64,000 nucleotides of DNA, taken from assembly GCA_002286715.1 (NCBI GenBank), contig NSJX01000031.1, positions 36,266-100,265 on the forward strand. Reading direction: 5' to 3'. The stretch is from Dentipellis sp. KUC8613. Taxonomy: Eukaryota > Basidiomycota > Agaricomycetes > Russulales > Hericiaceae. Positions 24,701 to 35,388 of this stretch are shown one piece after another. The stretch's first letter is position 1; each line of letters begins with the position of its first letter. A program made the translations under genes and the position numbers. Under the pieces are notes generated by a model. The model did not search any database. It was given only the letters and a program-made list of their open reading frames with translations, and had not been told where the DNA came from.

Positions 24701-25184
24701 TTTTGCCTCGCGTGGGCGTAGGTGCTCGAGCTGGTCCCGCCAGATTGGCCGCTCCCGACGCTGTCTGCGTTCCTCGAGCGCTCGCTGCGCCGGACGCTGC
24801 ATGCGCGGCACGAGGCGCTTATTGTGAAGGGCGTGTCGATGGGGCAGAATCTCGCGGTGCGTGCTTTTTCCCTACGTTGCGATGTGGATTGCGCTTATGG
24901 TGGTGCAGATTTCGGACGAGACGCATGCGATATTGCGCGATTATGGTGCGGTCGTCGAGGAGGCGCTGTCCCCGCACTCGTCGGCGCCGTCGTCGCCCAT
25001 TGATGAGAAAGTCGGCCTGCACGATGCAGATGCGGACGTCAATCCTCCCGTTGCGGAATTCCCCATACCAGGACACAGGAAGGTGACGAATGGTATTGAC
25101 GCTGGCGCCGATGTTGGCAACGTGCCAATGTCGTATGGGTCGAGTGTCACTGACGCATACGATGACTCTGATGGTATGCGATGA
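21757..25184 (+). CDS. Vps39 domain 1/2 protein: C-terminal half of a Vps3-type subunit
   Basis: Contains the helical repeat part of Vps3/Vps39/TRAP1 proteins and no CNH domain. Start MARRSTFPHSNVLILSLNSI at 21757, then GHRIDDVIELADQHRKKL, ELQYVYQRIGFQLLSETRF, EGNLDPRLLISYYPNL, the Vps39 domain-1 region (VLAKLFAQAEKTTDLYALLE; NALCRIYQKRGDDAKLLEVW; WGVWLTKKDTERALK), EQIRAANPEAGVQFLEHLV, the domain-2 core LGNDKAALALLAHTLRDHAS followed by AEAYCTTR, VLELVPPDWPLPTLSAFLER and a low-complexity tail. Roughly ten exons; for example the join in the LEVWSK region uses an acceptor ending GGGAAG. In typical family members these blocks follow directly after the CNH region, which here is a separate gene on the opposite strand at 17148-18823. 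Confidence 0.85.
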
Positions 25185-26360
25185 CACTGACAGCCGCAGG
25201 ATCATTCGCCGTTCATTCATTCTCTTGCTGTTTCCGTGCGGGCTGTCTCTTTTTCGCTGTCTATTCTTATCACCCAATGGATTGCTCGATATCATTCTGC
25301 GATTTGGCGTGGATGACGCCTGATGTGACGTTTGTGTCCGTCCTGAGACGCTGCGCGTTATCGTGCACGTTTGTTGGGCTGCGTACGCCGGCCGTGCTCG
25401 AGTACGTATTGGCAGCTCCCGCCCCGTTTTTTCGTGATGCTGATACGGTTGGCGGGAACGGCGCCGCTGCGCTGGGCGCGTCGGGGCTTATGGGGCTGGC
25501 GAGCTTATCAAGTAAGTATGTAGACATGTTGGGGAGGCTTCGCGTGGGCGGTCTGGGCTCTGCATTCGGCGAACGTAAGTCTAAGTTTTTGCCTGTGCGT
25601 TATCTTTGGCACGATGTTTGAGCAGGTGCTATGTTCTATTACCATTTCCACCACGACGCGCGACGCTCTGCGGTTCGGAAGATTCCCGCTGGGGAGGTGA
25701 GACTTGAGGCTGATGTTGCGCGCTCACATGGACATGTCGCCATGGGGCACGTCGCTGCTCAATTTACTAGAATGAAGGGGTGCGGGGTCTGGGGCGTCGA
25801 CTGCGTGGGAGGCCCTGATCGTCGACGGCTTGCTTTGTGCATTTCGCGCATTCTCACTCCATGGATGTTCCCAGGAGAATGCCCCCGAGCCCTGTGGTAG
25901 GGTTAAGGCCTGTGGTCAGGCACTGTGTTGGCGGGTCCTGGCGGACGACAATTCAGTGCGGCTCCACAGACGACGCATATTCGCCGAGCGGAGGCGGGCT
26001 CTGGCTATCTGCTGCCGCATCGACGCGAGACTGCATTGGCGATGGCGCGAGAGGCGGCCGCTGCGCTCGCTCGCACGTCAGGAGGCTGTTGCGGCTGAGA
26101 TTGCGAACATACATACGTGTTTGATTTGATTTATGGGCGGGCTGCTAGAAGGATCGGGAAGAGTTAGAATAGATTACAGAGGTTATTACGGCACGAGAAT
26201 GCAGCCAGACGCGCCGAGCCGAGTTTCTGTCGGCGCCTTGCGAGGCCACGTGCACTCGCATCTGCGCGCAATCACATGCCAGCGCCGCGTGCACTCAAAA
26301 GCAGAACAGCGACGCTCTCCAGGCTTATCGGTTCTCTCTCTTCACTTCCACATTCCCGCC
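25185..26360. other. Possible unrecognised spliced gene, plus strand
   Basis: Open stretches at 25181-25621 and 25631-25900 can be joined through an intron at about 25575-25626 (GTAAGT..GAGCAG), giving ...GSAFGERAMFYYHFHH.... Further stretches continue to about 26130. I recognise no family and cannot fix start or stop. It could also be 3' flank of the Vps39-type gene plus the perilipin promoter. Confidence 0.3.
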
Positions 26361-27557
26361 ATGGCCACAGAAACACAGACCGCCGCCGCCGCCCCAGAGC
26401 TCACCGTGCTCAACCGCGTCGCCTCCATCCCCCTCATCAACGATTCGCTCAGCGCCGTGCACAACTCACTCTCCTCGAACGCATACACCCGCTCACCCTA
26501 CAGCACCGCGCAGGCGCTCTCGAGCACCGCCATCCGCTACTCCGAGCCCATTGCGACGCGCCTTGCTCCCCTCATCGTTCGCGCAGACGGCTACGCGAAC
26601 AAGGCAGTCGACGCTGTCGAGTCGCGCTACCCCTACCCCTTCAAGACGCCTACGGACGAGATTATTCATGACTTGAAGGAGCGCAGTGACCACGCCAAGG
26701 AGGTCGCGAACAAGACGCTCGACGATAGGGTCCGCACGCCCGCCGCGACCGTCGCGCAGGGCATTGACCAGGTGCGTCGCACACGTTTTCACCGCACGCC
26801 GCAGCCAGCCCCTTATATTTGCGTCTCTTATCGCGTTTAGAGGTTCGCTCCCCTCATGGACTACATCGAGGCTGCCGTGTCGCGATTGAACAACGGGCAG
26901 ACGCCCGCGTCGCCGTCGGCGGAGCAGAAATACCAGTATCAGCGGGCGTTGGCGTTGTCGAAGGACCTCAAGGACCAGGTGTACGAGTACTCGAACGAGC
27001 AGCTGAAGCTGTTGCAGAGTCAGAGCGTGCTTGTGTGAGTTGGAACGCATCTGATGTCGGTGGAGCACTATCTGATAGTGGATTCATTCAGGCAACGCGC
27101 GACCGAGACCGCACATAATATTTCCAATCTTGCGACTTCTTCGCTCGGTGCCGCCCAGGCGAAGGTGCATTCCATGAGTGACACGATGGTCCAGGAGCTC
27201 CAAAAGATCCAGGTAGGCTTCTTTATGCCTTATCGAGGGCATTCGAACTTTTCTGATCGCGTTGCATAGGCCTCGACCTCCTCCCTTCCCGCCCATCTTC
27301 AGGCATCATTCAAGCCTGTGCAGGAGGGCATCCAGAGCACGATCACGGATCTCTCCACTGTGCTCAAGTCTGATCTTCCGTTGAACGAAAAGGTCACCAA
27401 GCTCGGCGACACTGTCCAGGAGCGGGTGAAGCCCGTTCTGGAAGCGGCCACCGTGCGGGTGCAGGAGACCATCAAGGCTGTCACTGCATCTGCCAAGAAG
27501 GAGGCCAGCGATGTCAAGGAAAATGCGCCGGTGAACGGCAACGGGGCAGCGCACTAA
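26361..27557 (+). CDS. Fungal perilipin-like lipid-droplet protein
   Basis: Fungal perilipins (MPL1/CAP20 group) coat lipid droplets and limit lipolysis. Four exons: MATETQTAAAAPELTVLNRV, ASIPLINDSLSAVHNSLSSN, TRSPYSTAQALSSTAIRYSE, LAPLIVRADGYANKAVDAVE and SRYPYPFKTPTDEIIHDL form the conserved PAT-like N-terminal region. After the first intron RFAPLMDYIEAAVSRLNN continues the family pattern. The C-terminal part is rich in amphipathic helices (QERVKPVLEAATVRVQETIK) and ends NGNGAAH at 27557. The start codon sits in a good context (CCGCCATGGCC). Confidence 0.85.
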
Positions 27558-28149
27558 GCTCCCTTTTTCTGTTTCTTTCTGCTCTTTCCGTTGCCTCACG
27601 TATGGATGACCCGATTGGAGACATAGACGATAGATTGGTCGCATCATCCCCCCTCCGTCCCCCTCACTCATTGTCTTTATTATGTTTTCCCCTTTGCCTC
27701 GCTTATGTATGTCTCCCCTCGCCTCTCGTTAGATTGTCACCATTAGTTCATGGCGCATACACCTCAGTCCCCCTCTTACAATCACGATGATTTACCAGTC
27801 GATACTCTTCCGTTACGTTCATGTACTGTTGTTTTCTCTTCCTCTCCTTTTTCCGCAGATGTGGTTTGTAGTATTGCACGTGTATCGAGCTCGCTTTGTT
27901 ATGGATAATAGACTTCATGGGTTTTCTGGTTTATTCACGAGCCTTTTCTCTTGCGTTGGGGGTATAGCAGCATACGTGACGTCATAGTACTGGGACATAA
28001 GCGCCCATAATATGCGTAGTCACGAGCATTGCGTAAGCGAATAATGTTCATGGGCGCTTATGCAACAGGCCGTTGCCTTCTGCTGCCACCTCGGCCATTC
28101 TGCCTTTCTGCTCACCCACCACCACCTCTCTGCTAGATTTGCCCTCGTA
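27558..28149. other. Intergenic spacer
   Basis: About 590 bp of T-rich 3' flank of the perilipin gene and the promoter of the Rab GAP gene. No gene seen. The Rab GAP frame is open upstream to an alternative ATG at 28060. Confidence 0.5.
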
Positions 28150-30834
28150 ATGGAGGAAAATGAACCTGCGAAACCGCTGGTGTCGATGAAGCAGGAGGTG
28201 GATGATGGAGAAAGGCAGGTCGGGTTTGATTTGGACTTGCAGCGGAGCGAGGCGCGGGAGCCTTTGGACTGGGATGCGATGAGGGCACGTAGTCTTGAGC
28301 CGGGCGGGTTTGGGGCGGATAGAACGTGGTTGTGGTACGTCCTGCTTAATCTACCTTTGCTCACACTTGGGTTGAGGATATGAATAATAATGTTTGTGGC
28401 AGGCCGAAGCTGTTGCATGCGGATGCAGACGACGCGCGGGGTGTGGTGGGAGTGAAGGTCGAGGATAAGGAGGAGGAGAAGGAGAAGGACATAGAGAAGG
28501 AGCATGAAGACGAGCGGCAGATAGGGCTGGACACGGACAGAAGCTTTGTCCTGTATCCCGTAGGTGATTCCCGCCCTCCGTCCGTCTCCAACGCACTGCT
28601 CACCAGTCCTCCCTCTTTTCCCTATTTTTTTCTGCTTTGGCTGGAATTATGCGTATGTGTGTGCCATGTATGTGTATCTTTAAGAAGAGAACCCGACCGA
28701 CCGCACGCAGCGCCAGCACGCGCTGCACGCGCTCATCGTGCAGGTGTTCAGGCGGCATCCCGGGCTGAGCTATTTCCAGGTGCGTTGTCTTCCATCTTCC
28801 CCTCAAGGGCTTATTTCTACCCGTTTGCGCTCGAGAATGTCGCATTTTTCTCCGTAGGTCTCGTTTGGGAGTGTGCTATTGGCTGACGCGCAATATAACA
28901 GGGCTACCACGACATCATCACCGTGCTGCTGCTCACGCTCCCAGAGGATGTTCAGCTGCGTTCCGCGGAGCGCCTGAGTCTGCAGAGGCTTAGGGACTCG
29001 ATGGGCCGCACGCTCGAGCCGCTTGTTGGGCTGCTTCGGTACGTGCACGCGACATTATATCGCTCCAATTGATATCTTCGACGTATGCTCACGTTTGGCC
29101 CTCGGCGTATAGGGTACTACAGCGTCTGTTACGTGTAGCAGATCCGGCCTACGCCGCCCTGCTTGAGGAGTAAGTTCTGTCTCTGGCCTCCCATCCTGGT
29201 TATCTTTCTCCGTGCAAGGGGCTCGAATGCTGATATATGCGCTTTATTCTACATCTAGACAGGCCCCGCTGCCCTACCCCGCGCTCTCGCACCTGCTCAC
29301 GCTCTTCGCGCACGACGTGCCGACGCTCCCGCTCGCGCAGCACGTCTTCGACTACCTCTTCGCGCGGCCGCCCATCGCGGTCGTGTATCTCGCCGCAGCG
29401 GTGCGTCCCTCCCCCTTCCGATGTTGACGAGGCTGGTGGCTGATGAAGCTGCAGGTGATGCTTGCGCGCAAGGACGAGGTTGTCCGGTTAGAGCAGGAGG
29501 GCGAGGAGGGTATGATACATTCGGTGCTGACGGGATTGCCGGAGCTGTTCGAGCTGGAAGAAGGATCGTTGCCATCGGCGGACGAGCGCGAACACGAGCC
29601 TCATAAAACGGAACCGGAGGAAGATGCGGGGTCAGCACCAGCGGCAGCGGCAGCGCCGGATTCGGAGCCGAAGAAACAGGATGCCGTTAACGTCAAAGGA
29701 GAGGAAGAAGAAGCGGCATTCATGTCAGGAGTGGATGAGAAGCTCAAGCTCAATCTAGTGGAAGGCGCTACGGCTACGGTGGCTCAAGGCGATGCAGGGG
29801 ACGACAGTGTTCCTAGCAGCGGTAGCACGCCTCTCACACCACCGCTCGAAGAGGCCGAGTCTGCTCCCACAGTGGAGCAGGCGACAACAGCACCAGAGGG
29901 ATCAAGTGACCCGGACGACGCGCCAGCACCCGAATCCGAGCATTCAGAATCTGGGGCAGCAGACGCACCCTCTGCAGACGCCCGCGAAGCATCACCCACA
30001 AATGACACTGAAACCAACCCAGACGCTCAGGTCCCGTCATCATCGTCAGAAACACCCTCCCCTCCCGACTTCGGCGACCCGCCCGTGCCCCCAGGCCTCA
30101 TCCACCCGCACAACATCCCCCTCCCTCCCTCCCGCTCCCCCTCCCGCTCCACTTCCCTTTCTCACTCCCGCTCCCGCTCCTCAATCGCCCACGCCCGTCC
30201 CCGCACCCCCTCTCCTCCACCCCGCTCCCGCCCCGCGCACTCGCTCCCGCTCCTCCTGCAGCACGCCGACGCGCTCCTCGCGCGCTTCCCGCCCGCGCAC
30301 CCCGCGCTGCAGCTCGACAGGACCATGGGCCCCGCGAGCGTCGTGCACACGTGGTCCGAGGACCCCGCCGCGCTGCCCTCCGATGCCGACGCGGAGGCGC
30401 TCGCCGTGCGCGGGGTCGACATCGTGCTCCCCGAGCCGGAGCCAGAGCCGGAGCACGAACACGAGGTGTCGGCGTCTTCGGCGTCTGAGTTTGAGGAGGA
30501 GGACGAGAAGGCGTGGTTTGGCTTTGGGCTGCGGAGGCGTCATGTGAGGGATGAGAAGAGAGGGGAGAAGGAGAAGGAGAAGGCGGGACGGAGGCACAGG
30601 CGTAAACTGCGGAAGCACCGTCGCCCGGTGTTTGGCGCGCCGCGCGTCGAGCGGCGCACGATGCTTGCGGGCGCGGCGCTCGTGCTGGGCGTCGCGATGG
30701 CCGTGTCGGTCTACGGGATGCATGCGCGCGCGGGTGGCGGTGGTAGCGGCGGCGGCGGGGTGGAGCGCGTGGGGAGGCTCGTGGGTGCGGTTGTGGAGCT
30801 CGGGGGCAAGTTTCTGGACGGGTTCGTGTTGTGA
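28150..30834 (+). CDS. Rab GTPase-activating protein, Gyp8/TBC1D20 type, tail-anchored
   Basis: TBC-domain proteins stimulate GTP hydrolysis by Rab GTPases; the Gyp8/TBC1D20 group is ER-anchored and acts on Ypt1/Rab1. Exons give DWDAMRARSLEPGGFGADRT, then an unusual acidic insert, then IGLDTDRSFVLYP with the catalytic arginine finger (IxxDxxR), HALIVQVFRRHPGLSYFQG with the glutamine finger (YFQG), YHDIITVLLLTLPEDVQLRS, LPYPALSHLLTLFAHDVPTL and AQHVFDYLFARPP. A long disordered Ser/Pro/Glu-rich stretch follows (about 29550-30600), then a basic patch (RRHRRKLRKHRRP) and one membrane helix near the C-terminus (TMLAGAALVLGVAMAVSVYG). The start at 28150 fits the family; an in-frame ATG at 28060 would add 30 residues. 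Confidence 0.87.
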
Positions 30835-31151
30835 GGTGAAAGTTGGTAGTGGTGAGCGGAGGGGACAGTGTTGACTATTTAATTGTTGGGTCGCATAGGG
30901 GACGGTGGGAGATACCCAGGAATTTAAAAACGATATCATACTTACGCACGGACTTTGCTAATTTACTACGTTCACTCAGCGCAGGCGGAAAAATTGCCTC
31001 AGGCATATTCATGGTGGTACAGTCCAGAGCAGAGTAGTGTGTGCGTACATGAAGTACGACGCAGCGCGTGCAGCCAAGCTCAAACCTGTAGTATACAGCC
31101 CTTCGCCGATTACCATGCTCCGTCCCTCTTTGCTCTCTCACAGTCAGCGGA

Positions 31152-32338
31152 CTATCGACCACCCGTCCCATATGGACTCCTTAGCTTACTCGACGGTGGC
31201 CCGAATAACGTGTGTTGCGAAACCCACTCCATCACCCTTTGCTGCGTAACTTCGCCGCCCTCGCCCAAGGACACGGACGAGTCTGAACGCGTGGTCAACA
31301 GCGCAGGGTCCGGGGGGCGGATCCAGCCTGGAGGGTCTTCGTACTCCTCCTCGTACTGCGGTGGATCAGAGCTGGGGATAGAGACACTGCGTGTTTCGTC
31401 GCGCAGTGAATTGGCTCTAAGGTCGCCTGTTTGTTGCCTCTTTGGAGAGAAGGGCAGCTGAGCGGAGGAGGAGCCGAAGGTTGCGGAGCCTGCTAGAAGA
31501 GGTCGTGGTCAGATAGGGTAAGCGATCGCAAGATGGAGAGATGGAGGAAAGGTATGGACCGTATGGTACTATTAGAGGCTCTATGGTTCCGGCTCGACCC
31601 AAGGATGCGGACTCGACCGACGGACTCTCCATGTGTCGCCGGCGACGATTGCGCACGAAGAAGGCGAGGAAAAGGAAGATGGTAACGATGAACAACATCG
31701 CACCGATGGCAATGCCTGCAATCGCGCCTGGGGCCATCATAGTTCGTCTCGCTGTGGGCAGTGATGCGGCTGTGTTACTCGTGCTGCGGTTACTTGTGCT
31801 GCTGCTACTTGTGCTGCTGCTCTCCATGGTCGTAGATACAGAGCCAAACGTCGTGGAAACAGAGGCGGAGCCTGAGGGCGAGGTACAGGTGGAGGAATAT
31901 GTGATCTGGTCGAAGATCATGAACTGCTCGGGCTGCAGGACCAGTGTGTGCTGCGAGCATGGTATGTCGGGGACGTGGATTAGCGACTGCATCTGAGGCG
32001 AATTGTGATTCTGGTGGTCGCCGTCGGACTGGACGAGTGGAACCGCCGATAAGGGCTGTGAGTCGAGCATGTAGTTCAATGCGTCGCCAGGCGAATTCGC
32101 AGCACCGAATACTTGTAAATTTGTACCTGCAGCGCCGCCAAGTCAGTCGTCCAGCGTCGGAAATATTGTCACCGTGCGCACCAGAGAAGACAAGTCGAAT
32201 AGAGGATCCCGCCTCCATCGTATAATGGACCGTATCATTGAAAGCATTGGAGAGATTATGCATCGTCTTCCAATTCCCATAGTACTGCACGCTAGGATCC
32301 GTATCGTCGACTTGAATAAGGCTTGCCGAGCTGGACAT
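31152..32338 (-). CDS. Single-pass membrane protein with VDDTD ectodomain, copy 1
   Basis: Start MSSSASLIQVDDTDPSVQYY at 32338. The beta-rich ectodomain (VDDTDPSVQYYGNW; VFSG joined by an intron to TNLQVFGAANSPGDALNY) belongs to a family common in Agaricomycetes, of unknown ligand. A Ser/Thr-rich stalk, one membrane helix (GAIAGIAIGAMLFIVTIFLF) and a basic stop-transfer (RNRRRRH) follow. After a further intron the cytoplasmic tail runs AGSATFGSSSAQLPFSPKRQ to a stop at 31152-31154. No cleavable signal peptide is visible. A tandem paralogue lies just upstream at 32957-34150. Compared with that copy, one base is missing near 31167, so the end reads SPYGTGGR and stop instead of the paralogue's PYDDGWPIVR. 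Confidence 0.75.
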
Positions 32339-32956
32339 CGTCGCAACGCGTGCGTAAGGAAAAAAATGGTGCCCTGCACCGAACGGTGAAGGAGTGGAAA
32401 GCAACACTCAGACGGACCACACAGGGCGGATGTGCGCTGCCAGTGCTTGTCGACGGCTGCCGTGCTGCGCCTTGTAGCGTTGCTTGGAGATTATATCTCT
32501 CCGGATGGACTTCATCACCTTCTGCGTGATACGATGCCAGGTACAGCAACTGTCGGGTTAGAGAACAGATGATGCAAAGAGTATATGGAAATCCGACGAC
32601 ATGCCTGATCATACCTCTGCATGGCCTTCGCTATTTCACTACGTTGACTCTGCGCGGTCAGAAAAGATGCCTCGGGCATAGTGATGGTAGTACAGTCCAA
32701 AGTAGTAGGCGTGCGGGGTAATGTACAATATGTACACGTCGGTGGCGGCGGCTACAATCACATACAGTGTTCAAACACCGGTCCCCTGCTATTCTCATAA
32801 ATAGCAATTAAATAGCATACCAAAATGCACGCTGACAAATTGGACACAACGCACCGCGTCCATCCAAGCACAAACCTCTAGCATACAGCCAGCAAGTGTC
32901 CTCAAGCCTGTCTTTCGCTTGACCAACAACCTCCTCCCGCATATTCGGACTCACGG
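32339..32956. repeat. Duplicated flank between the two tandem copies
   Basis: Bases 32455-32560 resemble 34260-34360 (both include a CTTCATCACCTTCTGCGTGA block), and 32620-32730 resembles 30945-31050. The duplication unit therefore includes upstream and downstream flanks, about 1.8 kb in all. No further gene seen. Confidence 0.6.
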
Positions 32957-34150
32957 TCAGCGCACTATCGGCCACCCGTCGTCATACGGATTGGGCAGCT
33001 TGCTCGACGTTGATGCATTGGATGACCTTCGCGAAACCGATGCCATCACCCTTGGCTGATCGACCGGCCGGCCCTCGCCCGAGGACTGCGACAAGTCTGA
33101 GCGCGCAGCGACCTGCGCGGGGTCCGGGCGGCGGATCCAGCTCTTCGAGTACGGGTCTGCAGGCGGCTCGTATCCGGAGTCGTACTGCGGTGTATCGAAG
33201 TTGGGGCTGCCGAACGCCTGCTCGGGGTCGCGTTTTTCGTCACGCCATGCCGGGGGCGTGTTGAGTTTGGAGCCGCGTGGTGGTTGTTTCTCTGAGTAGA
33301 GGGGCAGCTGGGCGAAGGAGCCGAAAGTCGCAGAGCCTGCCAGGGAGACCATGGTCAGCGACCATATCATGAGAAGATAAGTAACCGGGACGCACCATAT
33401 GGGAGGGGCTCCGTTCCGGCCCGGCTTAGGGATGCGAGGTACTCGGCCGACGGGCGCTTCATGTGTCGCTGGCGACGATGGCGCATGAAGAGGGCGAGGA
33501 AGAGGCCGATTGCAATGAGAAACAATGTAGCGCCGATGGAAACACCCGCAATCGCACCCGTGGTCATCGCACTTCGTGTTGCTGCTCGCAATGGGGCGGC
33601 TGTGCTGCTGCTTGTGCTACTGCTGCTCTCCGTGGTCGTAGGTACAGAGACGAGCGTCGTGGTGACAGAGGCGGAATCTGAGGGCGATGGGCAGGTGGGC
33701 GAATATGTGACCTGGTCGAAGATCATGAACTGCTTGGGCTGCAGGACCAGTGTGTGCTGCGAGCATGGTATGTCGGGGAGGTGGATTAGCGACTGCATCT
33801 GAGGCGGATTGTGATTCTGGTGGTCACCGTCGGACTGGACGAGTGGAACCGCCGACAAGGGCTGTGAGTCGAGTGTGTAGTTCAATGCGTCGCCAGGCGA
33901 ATTCGCAGCACCGAATACTTGTAAATCTGTACCTGCGACAACGGCGCCGCTAAGTGAGTCGTACAGCGTCGGAAATATTGGCATCGTGCGCACCTGAGAA
34001 GACAAATTGAATAGAGGATCCCGCCTCCGTCGTATAATGGACCGTGTTATCGAAAGCATTCGGTAAGCCATGCTTCGTCTTCCAATCCCCAGAGTACTGC
34101 ACGCTAGGATCCGTGTCGTCGACTTGAGTAAGGCCCGCCGAGCTGGACAT
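32957..34150 (-). CDS. Single-pass membrane protein with VDDTD ectodomain, copy 2
   Basis: Tandem paralogue of the gene at 31152-32338. Start MSSSAGLTQVDDTDPSVQYS at 34150; ectodomain block LDSQPLSAVPLVQSDGDHQN; Ser/Thr stalk; membrane helix (GAIAGVSIGATLFLIAIGLF) with basic stop-transfer (RHRRQRH); an intron at about 33335-33398; then the tail AGSATFGSFAQLPLYSEKQP ... LPNPYDDGWPIVR. The first intron most plausibly uses the donor giving FSG joined to TDLQVFG, because the donor GT six bases further on is AT here. The ectodomain exon is about 96% identical to copy 1, while the tails share little beyond short blocks. No signal peptide seen. Confidence 0.8.
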
Positions 34151-35318
34151 TGTCGCAACGCGTGCGTAAAGAAGAAAATGGTGTCCTGCACCGAAGAGTG
34201 AAGGAATGGAAAGGCAGCACTTAGACCATACAAGGATGCACACTGTTGGGGGATCGTGTCGACGGCATGCCGTGCTGCGCCTTGTACCGATGCCTAGGGA
34301 TTATATCATTCCAGACGGGCTTCATCACCTTCTGCGTGATACGATGCCGGGTTTCGCAGCTATCGAATTAGAGACCGGATGATGCAGGGAGTATATGGAT
34401 ATATGTCGAGATCAGACAACATGTCTGGCATCAGCATCAGATTTGGCTCGACAGATGAGGGGCTACGCAACGGTAACCAACCATGAGCGTTCTGAGCAAA
34501 AGGCATAGAATAGGAACAAACTCTAAGCAACGCATTGCGGCCCAGTTGCGGCCTATCGTGGGCGGCTTTCGTCCCAGTGTGGCCCAGCGTTCGCCTTCGT
34601 CCGACTCAGGTTCAAGCTATCGTCCGCATTTGGGAGTCTCTAGCGCCCAAGCGATGCTTTGGCAGCTTTGCTACCAATTTCCCCGTTCGTACAGAATTTC
34701 ATGAAGCTCGTAACTGCATCGTATTCACCATGACAAGACCGCGGCGTTCTCAAGGAGCCGAGGGCCGGAGGGAATATTCCGCCTCCTTTCGAATTGGGCA
34801 ACTGACAAACCCGGGCGGTTGCCTGAAGATCTAACACGTTTCCCTCTACGATGAAGTTGCACAGACGTGTCCACCGGGTGTCAGACCAATGAGACCTGCA
34901 GATCAAACAGTATCAGATCGACCTTGCCACATTCCCACAGAATTTGAAAAGTTCAAGGGCCCGCGATTGAAGTTACAAAAGCTTATGTGCTGTTGGCCGC
35001 GCTGAAGGATGTCGGTATATGGTACGCGCCAAGAGCTGCAATATTGTCCTGACTAACTTGATTGTCGCGCACCCCACCGCCATGAGGGGAATATTCCATC
35101 GGGTTGACGCTGGGACATTGAGAGTTTTGACGACGTCGTTGCATCATTCCGTCCCGGTGATATTGAAACACAGGACACTTTCGAACGGAATGGGGAGATG
35201 GATACGCAAGCTGGACAGTAGTCGTCCATGGTCGATCATGGATGATTTACTCTTCTGACCCGAAGCCACGCCATAAATATTCATATATTGTGCTGTTGAA
35301 TCCACACCACATTCACAT
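34151..35318. other. About 1.2 kb without a supported gene
   Basis: Only short ORFs. The first ~290 bp are duplicated flank of the tandem pair. Confidence 0.5.
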
Positions 35319-35388
35319 GGCGAGGTGGCCGAGCGGTCAAAGGCGCCAGACTGGGGTTCGAGTTAGGAAGGTCCCCTTCCTAATCTGG
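35319..35388 (+). pseudogene. Truncated tRNA-Leu-like sequence with hairpin insert
   Basis: Starts GGCGAGGTGGCCGAGCGGTC, continues AAAGGCGCCAGACT, matching the acceptor, D-arm (A box) and anticodon-stem 5' strand of a tRNA-Leu. The matching strand TCTGG is at 35384-35388, but between them lies a B-box-like GGTTCGAGT and a perfect hairpin (TTAGGAAGG, loop TCC, CCTTCCTAA; 35363-35383). No variable arm, normal T-arm or 3' acceptor strand (CCTCGCC) is found in the next ~120 bp. I read it as a tRNA-derived fragment or SINE-like head, not a working tRNA. Confidence 0.55.

Noticed and set aside
30181..30939. 252-codon minus-strand ORF opposite the Rab GAP 3' region
   Set aside because: It mirrors the low-complexity Ser/Pro/Glu coding stretch; Arg-rich nonsense composition.
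33955..34010. Loss of a splice donor in tandem copy 2 (GT to AT), suggesting a pseudogene
   Set aside because: The conserved donor is six bases earlier in both copies and restores FSG joined to TDLQVFG or TNLQVFG, so both genes stay intact there.
35319..35388. Functional tRNA-Leu
   Set aside because: The T-arm and 3' acceptor strand are missing and the B box is misplaced, so it is listed as a tRNA-derived fragment.
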